Shown here: piece by piece, positions 35,307-44,109 of the stretch
Layout: each line of letters begins with the position of its first letter
Numbering within the stretch: the stretch's first letter is position 1
Assembly (NCBI GenBank): GCA_964407325.1
Contig: CAYOVA010000005.1
Location: 3,451 to 67,450 of the forward strand
Length of the DNA stretch: 64,000 bases
Source: JAOAFZ01 sp964407325
GTDB taxonomy: Bacteria > Patescibacteriota > Microgenomatia > UBA1406 > GWC2-37-13
Direction of reading: 5' to 3'
Program-made: the position numbers and the translations under genes
Notes under the pieces: model-generated
The model's database searches: none
What the model saw: the letters and a program-made list of their open reading frames with translations, nothing else
Told to the model about the DNA's origin: nothing

Positions 35307-36605
35307 ATGTCCGCGACTGTTCAAGAAGTACGAGCTCGGCGGGTAAACCTGGCGATCATCATCATGGCTCTGCTCCTGCCTCTACCCGCGCTCCTGCTCC
35401 GCATCACCGGCGCGCACAACGCACCGCTGCTCGACGCTCTCATCTACGGTGTGGCCGTGGTGGGGGCTGCCTTCCAGCTATCATGGGGAGCTGAAGTCGC
35501 GCAGCACTACATTCCGCGCGCCTTTGCCTTCATGTTCCTGGCGCTCATCGCCGTTCTGCCCGAATACGCTGTGGACATGTACCTCAGCTGGCAGGCGGCA
35601 GGCGATCCCAGCTATGCGCCGCTCGCGCTGGTCAACATGACCGGGGCGAACAGGTTGCTGATCGGCATCGGCTGGCCTGTTGTGGTGGCCCTGTACTGCT
35701 GGCGCGCGCGCGCCGCTGGAAGGCGCGGCCTTGAGGCAACGGGCGTGAGCATCGAACGGTCACAGTCGATCGAGGTCGCGTACCTCGGCCTGGCGACCAT
35801 CTACAGCTTTATCATTCCCCTCAAGGGCACGCTCGGCCTCGTGGACCTGGTGATTCTGGTGACCATCTTCGGCTTCTACGCGATGCACGTGGCGCGTCAG
35901 CCAACGGAGGAGCCGGAGGCAATCGGCCCCGCGAAGCTGATCGGTGCGATGACCAACCGCCTGCGGCTCGGCATGACGATCTTCCTCTTCATCTACGCCG
36001 GAGTCTCGATCTTCATGGTCGCCGAACCGTTCGCGGAGGCGCTCATCCACGCTGGTGAAGACCTCGGCTTCGACAGGCGCACGCTGATCCAGTGGCTGGC
36101 ACCACTTGCCTCCGAGACGCCCGAGTTCATCGTCGTCTCGATCTTCGCCTGGCGGCTCATGGGCGCGGCTTCCCTGGGCGCCCTGGTATCGAGCAAGGTC
36201 AACCAGTGGACGCTCCTGGTGAGTACCATTCCGCTGGTGTACAACATCTCCAGCGCAGTGAAGGGGCTGGGCTTCCCACGGCCGCTGGTGCTGGACCAAA
36301 TCCAGCGTGAGGACCTGTTCCTCACGAGCGCTCAGAGCTTCTTCGCCGTCGCCATCCTGATCGGCCTGCGGCTGAGCATCTGGGAAGCGGCGATGCTGAC
36401 CACACTGTTCATGATCCAGTTCGTCTTCCCGGATACGCAGTGGTGGGTCACTGTGATCTACCTGGTCTTCGGCGCCTTCTACCTCTGGCGCAACCGGGAC
36501 CAGTTGCCGGATATCTGGCGTGGCCTTCGCGGCCAGTCGGCGCAGAACGCTGAAGCCCCCCCGAGCGAGCCTCCTACCGCCGCCCACCGCGGCGCTGAGC
36601 ACTAG
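35307..36605 (+). CDS. Sodium/calcium-exchanger family protein (GC-rich cassette 3)
   Basis: The 432-residue protein has about ten to eleven membrane segments with the two inverted CaCA repeats: ALIAVLPEYAVDMYLSW (about 76-92) followed by MTGANRLLIGIGWPVV, and PLASETPEFIVVSIFAW (about 266-282) followed by ALVSSKVNQWTLLVS. The PE and PEF acidic positions match the cation-binding alpha repeats. It should exchange Ca2+ or a related cation for Na+ or H+. Codons end almost always in G or C, as in the TerC cassette just upstream; the two may have arrived together. Confidence 0.85.
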   Translation: MSATVQEVRARRVNLAIIIMALLLPLPALLLRITGAHNAPLLDALIYGVAVVGAAFQLSWGAEVAQHYIPRAFAFMFLALIAVLPEYAVDMYLSWQAAGDPSYAPLALVNMTGANRLLIGIGWPVVVALYCWRARAAGRRGLEATGVSIERSQSIEVAYLGLATIYSFIIPLKGTLGLVDLVILVTIFGFYAMHVARQPTEEPEAIGPAKLIGAMTNRLRLGMTIFLFIYAGVSIFMVAEPFAEALIHAGEDLGFDRRTLIQWLAPLASETPEFIVVSIFAWRLMGAASLGALVSSKVNQWTLLVSTIPLVYNISSAVKGLGFPRPLVLDQIQREDLFLTSAQSFFAVAILIGLRLSIWEAAMLTTLFMIQFVFPDTQWWVTVIYLVFGAFYLWRNRDQLPDIWRGLRGQSAQNAEAPPSEPPTAAHRGAEH

Positions 36606-36649
36606 CGCTCCACGTTAAGCGCGAACTGCTCAAACGCCGCCCACTGTGG

Positions 36650-36671
36650 CCGCCCCGAGCAATCGGGGCGG
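36650..36671 (+). terminator. Hairpin after exchanger gene
   Basis: CCGCCCCGA pairs with TCGGGGCGG around GCAA, a 9-bp perfect stem with a GNRA-type loop. No T-run follows. The composition changes back to AT-rich right after it, marking the cassette boundary. Confidence 0.6.
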
Positions 36672-36739
36672 TCACAAACCAACATAAAGCACGTAAAAAC
36701 CGTAATGGGATAGATTTATAGAAGAAATAACGAAGGTCT

Positions 36740-37231
36740 TTATGCATTCTTTTCAAGCAGTTCAATCCGTTCTTCATGGTCGTCTAATCTTACAGTAAGA
36801 TGACCCTCTACAGCCATCAAGTAATCATGAACGTCTTCAGCCAGACTATCAATTTTTTTGTGGAGCTCTTTTATATCGTCTTTGGTTGCCATTTCTTCCC
36901 TTATACTTTGAACTTCTTCTTTTGTAGCAAGCCCTTTTAAATCCTCTTTCGTGGCGAGAGATTTCAACTCTTCCTTCGTTGCGAGCCCTTTTATATCGTC
37001 TTTGGTTGCCATTTCTTCCCTTATACTTTGAACTTCTTCTTTTGTAGCAAGCCCTTTTAAATCCTCTTTCGTGGCGAGAGATTTCAACTCTTCCTTCGTT
37101 GCAAGCCCTTTTAAATCCTCTTTCGTGGCGAGAGATTTCAACTCCTCTTTTGTCGCCAAACCCTGTACTGCCTGGGAGACAATGCCTTGGACAATATCGC
37201 GAATTATTTCGATATCAGTTCTATCAATCAT
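36740..37231 (-). CDS. Coiled-coil repeat protein, 163 aa
   Basis: Residues 25-125 are built of nine-residue units (LATKEELKS, LATKEDLKG) interrupted by EEVQSIREEMATKDDIK blocks; the ends (HDYLMAVEGHLTVRLDDHEE) are helical as well. It should form a long parallel helical bundle in the cytoplasm. No catalytic motif is present. The repeat array contains a perfect 120-nt DNA duplication, so the length may vary between strains. It is the first AT-rich gene after the GC-rich pair. Confidence 0.7.
   Translation of the reverse strand: MIDRTDIEIIRDIVQGIVSQAVQGLATKEELKSLATKEDLKGLATKEELKSLATKEDLKGLATKEEVQSIREEMATKDDIKGLATKEELKSLATKEDLKGLATKEEVQSIREEMATKDDIKELHKKIDSLAEDVHDYLMAVEGHLTVRLDDHEERIELLEKNA
36868..37102 (-). 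repeat. 120-nt in-frame tandem duplication
   Basis: Positions 36868-36982 are identical to 36988-37102 (115 nt without a mismatch, period 120 nt or 40 codons). A shorter partial copy continues toward 37140. This looks like recent slippage or unequal crossover within the coiled-coil gene. Confidence 0.9.
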
Positions 37232-37352
37232 AGGAAGATCATTCTAGCAAAAGTAACTGGAGAATTACATGACAGAATTGTCAAAAAAATTGACAGTTTT
37301 CTCTATCATGAATGCAGAAATATCTCACGCAATTCGTACAGTCGACAAGTCT

Positions 37353-37928
37353 TTAGGCTTTCTTTACTTTCTCGATGTTCTCTCGCCCATGTTTTAAAAC
37401 GCGGGCCATCCAAATCAACTCATCATAAATTCGCTTAACCCGGCGCACGTACGCTTCATCCAGCAAATTCCCTTCGGCATCAAATATCTCTTGGACTTTG
37501 GGAAACTGCACATCTATCGATAGTACCACCAGCCCCGTTTCACGAATTGCCGGTACAAGCGATTCAATCGCCCGAACGCCTCCCCATTGGCCATCTGAAA
37601 CACCCGCAAATGCAATTGCTTTGTGATTGTACGTCTGCAATTCACTATCAAGCAAACGCTTTAAAGTACCCGGAAAGCTATGATTGTATTCCGGCACAAT
37701 AACAAAAAAAGCATCAGCTTTTTCAGTAATTGCCGTATAGCGGGGATCTTTTCCCTCCGGATCGTTTCCATCACCTGGCAAATCAAAATCATTTACATCA
37801 ACAAATACCGTTTCAATTTCTTCAGCATAATGCTCCCGTCCGACCTTTTCAACGAAGCGCGCGGCTACTATTGAGCGCCTTTTGACCCGTTTTGTTCCTT
37901 CAATAATAACTACATTAAGTTTTTCCAT
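37353..37928 (-). CDS. NAD(P)H-dependent FMN reductase-like flavoprotein
   Basis: The 191-residue protein has a flavodoxin-like fold: an N-terminal strand and phosphate loop (VVIIEGTKRVKRRS, about 6-19) and the family signature FFVIVPEYNHSFPGTLKRLL (about 74-93), where the YN element contacts FMN. It reduces flavins or quinones with NAD(P)H. TACAAT lies 6 nt before the ATG on the minus strand, so it has its own leaderless transcript. Confidence 0.85.
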   Translation of the reverse strand: MEKLNVVIIEGTKRVKRRSIVAARFVEKVGREHYAEEIETVFVDVNDFDLPGDGNDPEGKDPRYTAITEKADAFFVIVPEYNHSFPGTLKRLLDSELQTYNHKAIAFAGVSDGQWGGVRAIESLVPAIRETGLVVLSIDVQFPKVQEIFDAEGNLLDEAYVRRVKRIYDELIWMARVLKHGRENIEKVKKA

Positions 37929-37979
37929 ACCATTATTGTAGCGCAGGGAGGGGAAAGTAGCGAAGTAAACAACGGAGAA

Positions 37980-38537
37980 TTACAAATCACGCAAGTCTTT
38001 TAGTAAATCTTTCATTATCATTTCCGAAACCCAGGGGGCAAGGCCTCGCAATCCGGGATTTACATCCGGCTCGTTTAGGTGGGCAAGTGGGATAACAGAA
38101 TAGCCGTACGAATACTCCGGATTTACCAGAGGCAAACGGTTGATGCGTGCAATATACAGATGACACACTTCATGCTCTATATAGTTGCCGTGTTTTGAAT
38201 CATAGATGACTTTTCCCGCCAAATCAATTTCACCAGCCAGGTCTTTTTGCATGATTCCCCATTCCCGTTCAAGACAGTTCAATACAGCCGTTTTTGCTTC
38301 CTGTAGCTTTTCTCCTTCATAAAACTGGTGTGATGAAGCGGTTAAGTCAATAAAGCCGTCAAATACCGGATGCTTGCGATGCTGGCAGACCATTCCATCT
38401 TCATATAGCAATCCAACCGTAAAGCCACGGTGTAACATTCCTTTTTCGTGGGCTTCCCAGCGTTCTATCTTGCCTACTATTTCGTCATTTTCGTTAACTT
38501 GGGGGATATAGAGTGTTGTGGTGTAATGATTGTTCAT
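37980..38537 (-). CDS. NUDIX hydrolase, divergent isopentenyl-diphosphate isomerase-like
   Basis: The 185-residue protein aligns in pattern with type 1 IDI: ENDEIVGKIERWEAHEKGML (about 16-35), HRGFTVGLL, then a loop SSHQFYEGEKLQEAKTAVLN in the place of the CSHP motif, and HEVCHLYIA near residue 124. The catalytic Cys of IDI is replaced by Ser, so isomerase activity is doubtful, and a NUDIX-type hydrolysis of another diphosphate is possible. No isoprenoid genes are nearby. Confidence 0.6.
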   Translation of the reverse strand: MNNHYTTTLYIPQVNENDEIVGKIERWEAHEKGMLHRGFTVGLLYEDGMVCQHRKHPVFDGFIDLTASSHQFYEGEKLQEAKTAVLNCLEREWGIMQKDLAGEIDLAGKVIYDSKHGNYIEHEVCHLYIARINRLPLVNPEYSYGYSVIPLAHLNEPDVNPGLRGLAPWVSEMIMKDLLKDLRDL

Positions 38538-38606
38538 GCAATAGGGTTAATTGTACCATGGAAGCTGTAATTTCCGAACTCCCGTCTTGCCTAGCAAACA
38601 ATCCTA

Positions 38607-39971
38607 TTACTTATAGCACTTCATCAAATGGAGTTCGTTTGCAGGAGGCCAGAAAAATGGTTGGGAATGGATAATAGTACAATTTTTAAGCACGGGGTCG
38701 AGGTCTATAATTCCCACTGCGTATGCGCGTGGTAGCCCAGGGTCTTGTTTTGCCGGCATAAATACAATTGTGCGGTTACTCAGTATCTTTTTTGTGATGG
38801 CTATCCTATCAAGTTTTCCCGACTGGAAGAGGAGTTCGTTGTTATCGGCAATATTATCTATCATAGGAATGCCGGATGCGTAACTTATTCCCTGTACTCC
38901 CATAGTTACCCCATAGAGGTAATCGGGTTTTTCTTTTTCCAGAATCTTCAGCAACTCGTTTGTGTTATTCATGGGAAGTGTCGTGTATGCCCTCATTATT
39001 GTCCCTGGGATATTGATAAGCCCAATACCACAGACAATAACAAGTGCTATTACTTGGATTGTCCTTTCTGAAGCAAAGCGTTTAAGGAAGTTTAATAGGT
39101 CGCCGTAGGCCAGTGCAGAAAACGGCGGGAACAAACTGTAATACAGAAAATGCTTATCGCGGAACAGTAAAAAAAAGAGTAAAAAAGAAAGGAGTCCAAA
39201 TGCAGGATACGGTCTTTTTTTGAATGACGCAATCGCAAATATTCCCAGTGCGATAATCAGGAAATCCCGGGTTACGAAGTAATAAAACGGGATAAACAAG
39301 TTAAGAGTCGTTCCTCGTACAAGTCCGTATCCAAAGGTTTGGGATAGGAAGTAGGGAAAAGCAAAGATAATAGTAGGAAGCATATACACAAATGCAGTTG
39401 CTACAAAGCCCAAACCCGATACTAACAGTTTTTTCCAGTCTTCCTTGAACACGGTAACTATGTATCCTATTACAAACGGAATTGAGTACGCTTTTACCCC
39501 TACCATAAGACTAAGCACAACACCAGTCCAAAAGTATTTTTTGTGCAGATACAGCAAATACGAAAGTACAAGCAGCATATTTACCGTCGTAATTCCCGTG
39601 GGAAAGCAATTTGAGAGTATAGTAAAGGACAGTAAATATATAAGGGAAGTAATAAATGCCGTCAAGTCATTGTTATGAAGCTTTTTTGCAATAAAAAAGA
39701 TAATAAAGCCTGTTATGCTAATTTCAACAAATGATGTAAGGTAAAAAAGTGAGTAATTTCCAAACAGAATTGTTTTGTAGAGCCAGCTTAAATAGGGCAT
39801 AAGAGGAGTGTTTGTTATAAACACGTCCTTGTATAAAATCGCACCTTCATCCAACCTTTTTGCTACATATATAAATCCGCTGCCATCAACCATAAGGATA
39901 TTCTGGATAAGGTCGGTGTAGAGAAGCATTGTAAGAAAACACCAGGCACCCAGCAAAATGAGGAAAATCAT
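38607..39971 (-). CDS. GT-C-like membrane protein, MKCY paralogue 2
   Basis: The 454-residue protein has about ten membrane segments. It shares with its neighbour and with the 16344 gene the loop DGSGFIYVAKRLDEGAILYK then DVFITNTPLMPY (about 28-60) and a C-terminal LHLMKCYK. I read the family as polyprenyl-phosphate-sugar-dependent glycosyltransferases because of the membrane topology and acidic first loop, but no close match to a characterised enzyme is recognised. TATACT lies 6 nt before the ATG on the minus strand. Confidence 0.65.
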   Translation of the reverse strand: MIFLILLGAWCFLTMLLYTDLIQNILMVDGSGFIYVAKRLDEGAILYKDVFITNTPLMPYLSWLYKTILFGNYSLFYLTSFVEISITGFIIFFIAKKLHNNDLTAFITSLIYLLSFTILSNCFPTGITTVNMLLVLSYLLYLHKKYFWTGVVLSLMVGVKAYSIPFVIGYIVTVFKEDWKKLLVSGLGFVATAFVYMLPTIIFAFPYFLSQTFGYGLVRGTTLNLFIPFYYFVTRDFLIIALGIFAIASFKKRPYPAFGLLSFLLFFLLFRDKHFLYYSLFPPFSALAYGDLLNFLKRFASERTIQVIALVIVCGIGLINIPGTIMRAYTTLPMNNTNELLKILEKEKPDYLYGVTMGVQGISYASGIPMIDNIADNNELLFQSGKLDRIAITKKILSNRTIVFMPAKQDPGLPRAYAVGIIDLDPVLKNCTIIHSQPFFWPPANELHLMKCYK

Positions 39972-39984
39972 GAGTTAAGTATAG

Positions 39985-41349
39985 TTAATCTTTATAGCAT
40001 TTTAAAACGTGTAATTCCTGAGCGCCTGACCATTTCAAGGTTTGTCTGTGAACGATAGTACATTCCGTAATCCTGGTGTTTGTGAGCACACTTTCAGGAT
40101 ATTCCTTGACTCCATTTGGGAGGGTTCGGAACGGTATTAGAACAAGGGTTCGCGTTTCAAAAATCCGTTTCGTCATGTGATCTACACTGTATTTCCCAGC
40201 TGTAAATAAAGCCGCGTTGGTATCTGCCATATTATCCAGCATCGGGACACCAGAAAGGTAGCTTGCACCCTGAGTCACGTAAGGCGAACCATATAGATAA
40301 TCAGGGTTATATTTTTGAATGGTGCTGAGTATAGCCTGAGTATCTGTTATCCGATTATTATCGTATGAGATAGGCACAGATACAACAATATGCCAGATTG
40401 CAAGAAGGACTGCACTTATAAGTGAGATTGTTAGCATAACGCGTTGTGGAAAAACGCGTCCCATGGATTCAACAAGGTATCCAAAAGAAAGCACTCCAAA
40501 CGGCACAAATAGAGTGTAATACATAAAATGTCTATCCTGATACAGGATAAAGAAGAGTATTAGCAAGGCGCTTGTGAGTGCTAAAAAGCGATTCTTCCGG
40601 TAGAAAACAAGAGCACATATATTAAGGAGAACAATATGCCAGTCATTAACGACAAAACTGACGAAAGCAATGTATTGAGATCGTCCCGGTGTTCTAGTTA
40701 ATGAATATCCGAATGTTTGTTCCAGAAATTGAGGGAAGGCGAGGAGCATGGTGGGAAGCATTACAATAGCAAGAGTGCCTAATGCTGTAATAAAGGAAGG
40801 AAGATATTTTTTACGTGACACGATAAATCCGTTTATCCAAAAAGCCAAAACTATAGGAAGGGTGTATGCTTTTGCAGCAAGGGCAAGTCCTACCAAAACT
40901 CCTGAAGGAATCAATTTTTTGTTCAAATACAGTAAATAGGCTGAGGTTAACATAAGCAATGTGGTTGTAATGCCCGTTGGTAGTTTGTTTGATATTACAG
41001 TGAATGATGTGAGGTATATAAAAGCAGTTACAAAAGCAGTAAACTCATTTTTGTGCAGTTTTTTTGCGATAAAGAAAAGAACAAATGCAATGGCGATTAT
41101 TTCGATTATTGCCGTAAGGTAAAACGCTTGCAGGTTGCCAAACAAAAGTGTTTTGTATATCCAGTAAATATAAGGGATGAGTGGAGTATTGGTCATAAAA
41201 ATATCCCGGTATAACACATATCCTTTTCCCATTTGTTGGGCTATGTAGATAAATCCGCTGCCGTCGGTAATTAAAAGGTTCGAGGCAAGATCGGTACAAA
41301 GAAGAAATAAAAAGAAACCAGTAGCACCCAGCAAAATCAGAAAAATCAT
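39985..41349 (-). CDS. GT-C-like membrane protein, MKCY paralogue 3
   Basis: The protein of about 454 residues is the closest paralogue of the 38607 gene: both begin MIFLILLGA and share DGSGFIYIAQQMGKGYVLYR, then DIFMTNTPLIPY and a C-terminal LHVLKCYKD. I start at ATG 41349, since the paralogue starts at this point and TATACT lies 6 nt upstream; an ORF start at 41430 would run through the divergent murJ promoter. Only 13 nt separate it from the next paralogue, yet that gene has its own promoter. Confidence 0.68.
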   Translation of the reverse strand: MIFLILLGATGFFLFLLCTDLASNLLITDGSGFIYIAQQMGKGYVLYRDIFMTNTPLIPYIYWIYKTLLFGNLQAFYLTAIIEIIAIAFVLFFIAKKLHKNEFTAFVTAFIYLTSFTVISNKLPTGITTTLLMLTSAYLLYLNKKLIPSGVLVGLALAAKAYTLPIVLAFWINGFIVSRKKYLPSFITALGTLAIVMLPTMLLAFPQFLEQTFGYSLTRTPGRSQYIAFVSFVVNDWHIVLLNICALVFYRKNRFLALTSALLILFFILYQDRHFMYYTLFVPFGVLSFGYLVESMGRVFPQRVMLTISLISAVLLAIWHIVVSVPISYDNNRITDTQAILSTIQKYNPDYLYGSPYVTQGASYLSGVPMLDNMADTNAALFTAGKYSVDHMTKRIFETRTLVLIPFRTLPNGVKEYPESVLTNTRITECTIVHRQTLKWSGAQELHVLKCYKD

Positions 41350-41355
41350 ACAAGT

Positions 41356-41363
41356 AGTATAAT
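41356..41363. promoter_or_regulatory. Overlapping divergent -10 boxes
   Basis: AGTATAAT contains TATAAT on the plus strand (41358-41363, 8 nt before the murJ ATG) and TATACT on the minus strand (41356-41361, 6 nt before the glycosyltransferase-like ATG). Four base pairs are shared, so polymerase cannot open both at once. Confidence 0.6.
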
Positions 41364-41371
41364 GAAAAACG

Positions 41372-42859
41372 ATGAAACTCTCCCATGTTTCCAAAACCAC
41401 GCTTCTGTTAAGCATATTCTTCGGAGTCAATACTATAGTAAGCTTGTTTCGACAGGTAATAATCGCCCGTACATTTGGCTTGTCTCAAGAACTTGATGCC
41501 TTTAACGCGGCAAATAATATTCCGGATCTGTTGTTTTCCCTTATTTCCGGTGGAGCGTTGGCTTTTGCGCTTATCCCGGTGCTATCGGAATTTCTTACCC
41601 ATTCCGGCAAAGAACAAATGTGGAAAGTATTTTCCCATGTTTTAAATTGTGTGCTGGTTGTTGCGGCAACGCTCTCGCTCCTGGTATTTGTTTTTGCCGA
41701 ATCCATTGTAAAAGCGGAATTTGGGGTGGCCCCGGGCTTTACAGAAGCACAACAAAATGTTGTAGTGCATTTAATGCGATTAAATTTAATAGCGACGATG
41801 CTATTTTCCGTGAGCGGGATTATTTCTTCGGGATTACAGGCGCGACAGCATTTTTTTACTCCGGCTGCCGCTCCGCTTATCTATAATTTTGGTCTTATTA
41901 TTGGTGCGGTTGTGTTTTCGCGATGGTTTGGGGTCACGGGCTTGGTGTATGGAACTATTCTGGGATCTCTATTGCATCTGGGAATCCAACTGCCGGTGCT
42001 CCCCCGGTACCAGTATCGCTGGTTTGCGGGTTTGGGCTTGCAGACACGAGGTGTTCGACAGGTAATTAAACTGATGGGTCCCCGGTTGCTTACTGTATTG
42101 TTAATTCAGCTTATCTTTCTAGGACGCGATAATATGGCATCGCGGTTGGAAGAAGGTGCCATTACGGCACTTACGTATGGCTGGACCTTTATGCAAGTTC
42201 CGGAAACATTAATAGGCACCGCAATAGGAACTGCAATCCTGCCCACCTTATCTGAGTTGTCGGCAAAAAAAGACTCCCCAAAATTCAATCAACTCATTTC
42301 ACATACGATTCGTATCATAACAGCTTTCTCGCTTGGAGCTACCGTGCTAGGGTTTTTTAGTTTGTATCCGATTGTTCAGGCTATTTTTTCGTTTGAACCG
42401 GCGCAGGCCCAGTTGCTTACCCTGGCGGCACGATCATTTCTGATTGGTTTGTTAGGCCATACCTTATTGGAAATTGTTACCCGGACATTCTATGCAGAAC
42501 AGGACGCCCGCACGCCTTTGTTTGGTACTGGAATACGGGTAGCGTTGTTTTTTGGCATTGCAATTCTTTCCTTCCAAACCTTTGGTGTAGTCGGATTGGC
42601 ACTTGCTGATAGTATTTCTGTTACTCTGGAAGTCTTCTATATGTTTTTCTTGCTGTATCAACGAGGTGCTCGTATTCAAATTCAGGTGCGTGACTTTGTA
42701 CGAATCGGAACTGGTTTAGTATTGGCAGGAACTATTACAGTGCTTGTTACGCTTCTTCCTATTGCGCCCTTAATCCAGGTATTAGTAGGATTGGCGGTTG
42801 GAGGAAGCATATTCTTGTACACGTTAAAACCGGAGCTGAAAATGCTTCTCAAGCTTTAA
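41372..42859 (+). CDS. murJ: Lipid II flippase MurJ
   Basis: The 495-residue protein has about fourteen membrane segments of the MVF/MurJ fold, with the diagnostic N-terminal sequence QVIIARTFGLSQELDAFNAA, then NNIPDLLFSLISGGALAFAL (about 47-66) and the Pro-Glu turn MQVPETLIGTAIGTAILPTL in TM8. It flips lipid II across the cytoplasmic membrane for peptidoglycan synthesis. It is read divergently from the glycosyltransferase-like gene, the two ATGs being only 22 nt apart. Confidence 0.93.
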   Translation: MKLSHVSKTTLLLSIFFGVNTIVSLFRQVIIARTFGLSQELDAFNAANNIPDLLFSLISGGALAFALIPVLSEFLTHSGKEQMWKVFSHVLNCVLVVAATLSLLVFVFAESIVKAEFGVAPGFTEAQQNVVVHLMRLNLIATMLFSVSGIISSGLQARQHFFTPAAAPLIYNFGLIIGAVVFSRWFGVTGLVYGTILGSLLHLGIQLPVLPRYQYRWFAGLGLQTRGVRQVIKLMGPRLLTVLLIQLIFLGRDNMASRLEEGAITALTYGWTFMQVPETLIGTAIGTAILPTLSELSAKKDSPKFNQLISHTIRIITAFSLGATVLGFFSLYPIVQAIFSFEPAQAQLLTLAARSFLIGLLGHTLLEIVTRTFYAEQDARTPLFGTGIRVALFFGIAILSFQTFGVVGLALADSISVTLEVFYMFFLLYQRGARIQIQVRDFVRIGTGLVLAGTITVLVTLLPIAPLIQVLVGLAVGGSIFLYTLKPELKMLLKL

Positions 42860-42901
42860 TATCCTATAGTAATTAAGGGGCATTTGTGGTATAATATACG
42901 T

Positions 42902-44095
42902 ATGAAAAAAGGCATTGTTGTAGCCTCAGTTGGCCTTCTTTTTATCGCTTCCGTTGCAGTGGCTACTACTCCTTATGCACAGCAAAAACTGACCAGCCTC
43001 AATCGTCGTGTACAAAGCGTAATTAATCAGTACAAGCCCAAAGAGCCTATCCCTACAGCCTCAACTTCAGAAGAAGACGCCCAGGCAATCTTACAGCGGG
43101 AAAGTACCTCTGAAGGTGTAATGAAGCGAGTTCAAAATGCTGTGAAAAAGCCGACTCCAACGTTACCACCACCACCGTCAAGCTTTCGTGTAAGTGCCCC
43201 AATTCAGCAGGAATACCAGACCTGGAATAATTGCGGACCGGCAACTACCACAATGATGCTACGGCAACAGGGTAAACCTGCCGTGCAAGCGCAAATAGCT
43301 TCCTTTATGAAACCAAACCCCGATGATAAAAACGTCAGCCCGGGTGATATTATCCGCTATCTGACTAAAGAACGGGGATTAAATGCGCTGTATCTTCACA
43401 ATGGCGATGATACCATGCTGAAACAGCTGGTTTCCCGCGGCTATCCTGTGATTGTCGAGCAGTGGTTTGAACCGCACCCCGATGATGGAATGGGCCATTA
43501 CCGCCTTGTTGTAGGATATGATGATGCAACAAAGCTTTACACAACCATGGATTCCTACATCGGTCCAAATAAAACCTTTAGCTACAAGGAATTTAATGAC
43601 AACTGGAAAGTATTTAACTACGCCTTTATTACCGTATACGAAGAAGACCAGAAAGATGAAATACAGCAGATACTGGGTGGAAACTGGGACGAAGAGGAAA
43701 TGAATAAACTCACTCAAGCCCGAGCAGTACAGCAGATCGAAGACAATGATGACGATGCCTTTGCCTGGTATAACCTGGGCACATCGTACAGCAGACAGGG
43801 AAAACACAAAGAAGCAGTTGTCGCCTTTGATAGAGCACGTGAAATTGGCTTACCGTGGCGTATGCTGTGGTACCAATTTGAAATCTTTGAAAGCTACCTC
43901 GCAGAAGGCCGCTATGACGATGTAATTAGTCTAACGAATGCAAATCTAAAAAATACGAATACCCTGGAAGAATCCTACTACTACCGTGGACGTGCCTATG
44001 AAGCACAAGGGAAAACCGATGAAGCGCGCCGCGATTATGAGCGGGCAGTGGAGCTGAATAAGAATTATGCTCCTGCGGTGGAACGTATTCAGTAA
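42902..44095 (+). CDS. Exported C39-like cysteine peptidase with TPR repeats
   Basis: The 397-residue protein begins with a membrane anchor or signal peptide (about 5-22) and a Pro/Ser-rich linker. Residues 100-245 form a C39-like papain fold: WNNCGPATTTMML (Cys 111), GHYRLVVGYDD (His 199), then MDSYIG as a possible third residue. Two or three TPR units follow (FAWYNLGTSYSRQGKHKEAV, SYYYRGRAYEAQGKTDEARR, about 295-395). It may trim exported peptides or bridge cell-wall components. TATAAT (42890-42895) lies 6 nt before the ATG, which excludes the longer ORF start at 42884. Confidence 0.82.
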   Translation: MKKGIVVASVGLLFIASVAVATTPYAQQKLTSLNRRVQSVINQYKPKEPIPTASTSEEDAQAILQRESTSEGVMKRVQNAVKKPTPTLPPPPSSFRVSAPIQQEYQTWNNCGPATTTMMLRQQGKPAVQAQIASFMKPNPDDKNVSPGDIIRYLTKERGLNALYLHNGDDTMLKQLVSRGYPVIVEQWFEPHPDDGMGHYRLVVGYDDATKLYTTMDSYIGPNKTFSYKEFNDNWKVFNYAFITVYEEDQKDEIQQILGGNWDEEEMNKLTQARAVQQIEDNDDDAFAWYNLGTSYSRQGKHKEAVVAFDRAREIGLPWRMLWYQFEIFESYLAEGRYDDVISLTNANLKNTNTLEESYYYRGRAYEAQGKTDEARRDYERAVELNKNYAPAVERIQ

Positions 44096-44109
44096 TGTTG
44101 AAGACCTCT

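Noticed and set aside
36868..37140. 120-nt repeat considered as mobile element or CRISPR
   Set aside because: It is in frame within a coiled-coil gene, with no spacers or inverted ends.
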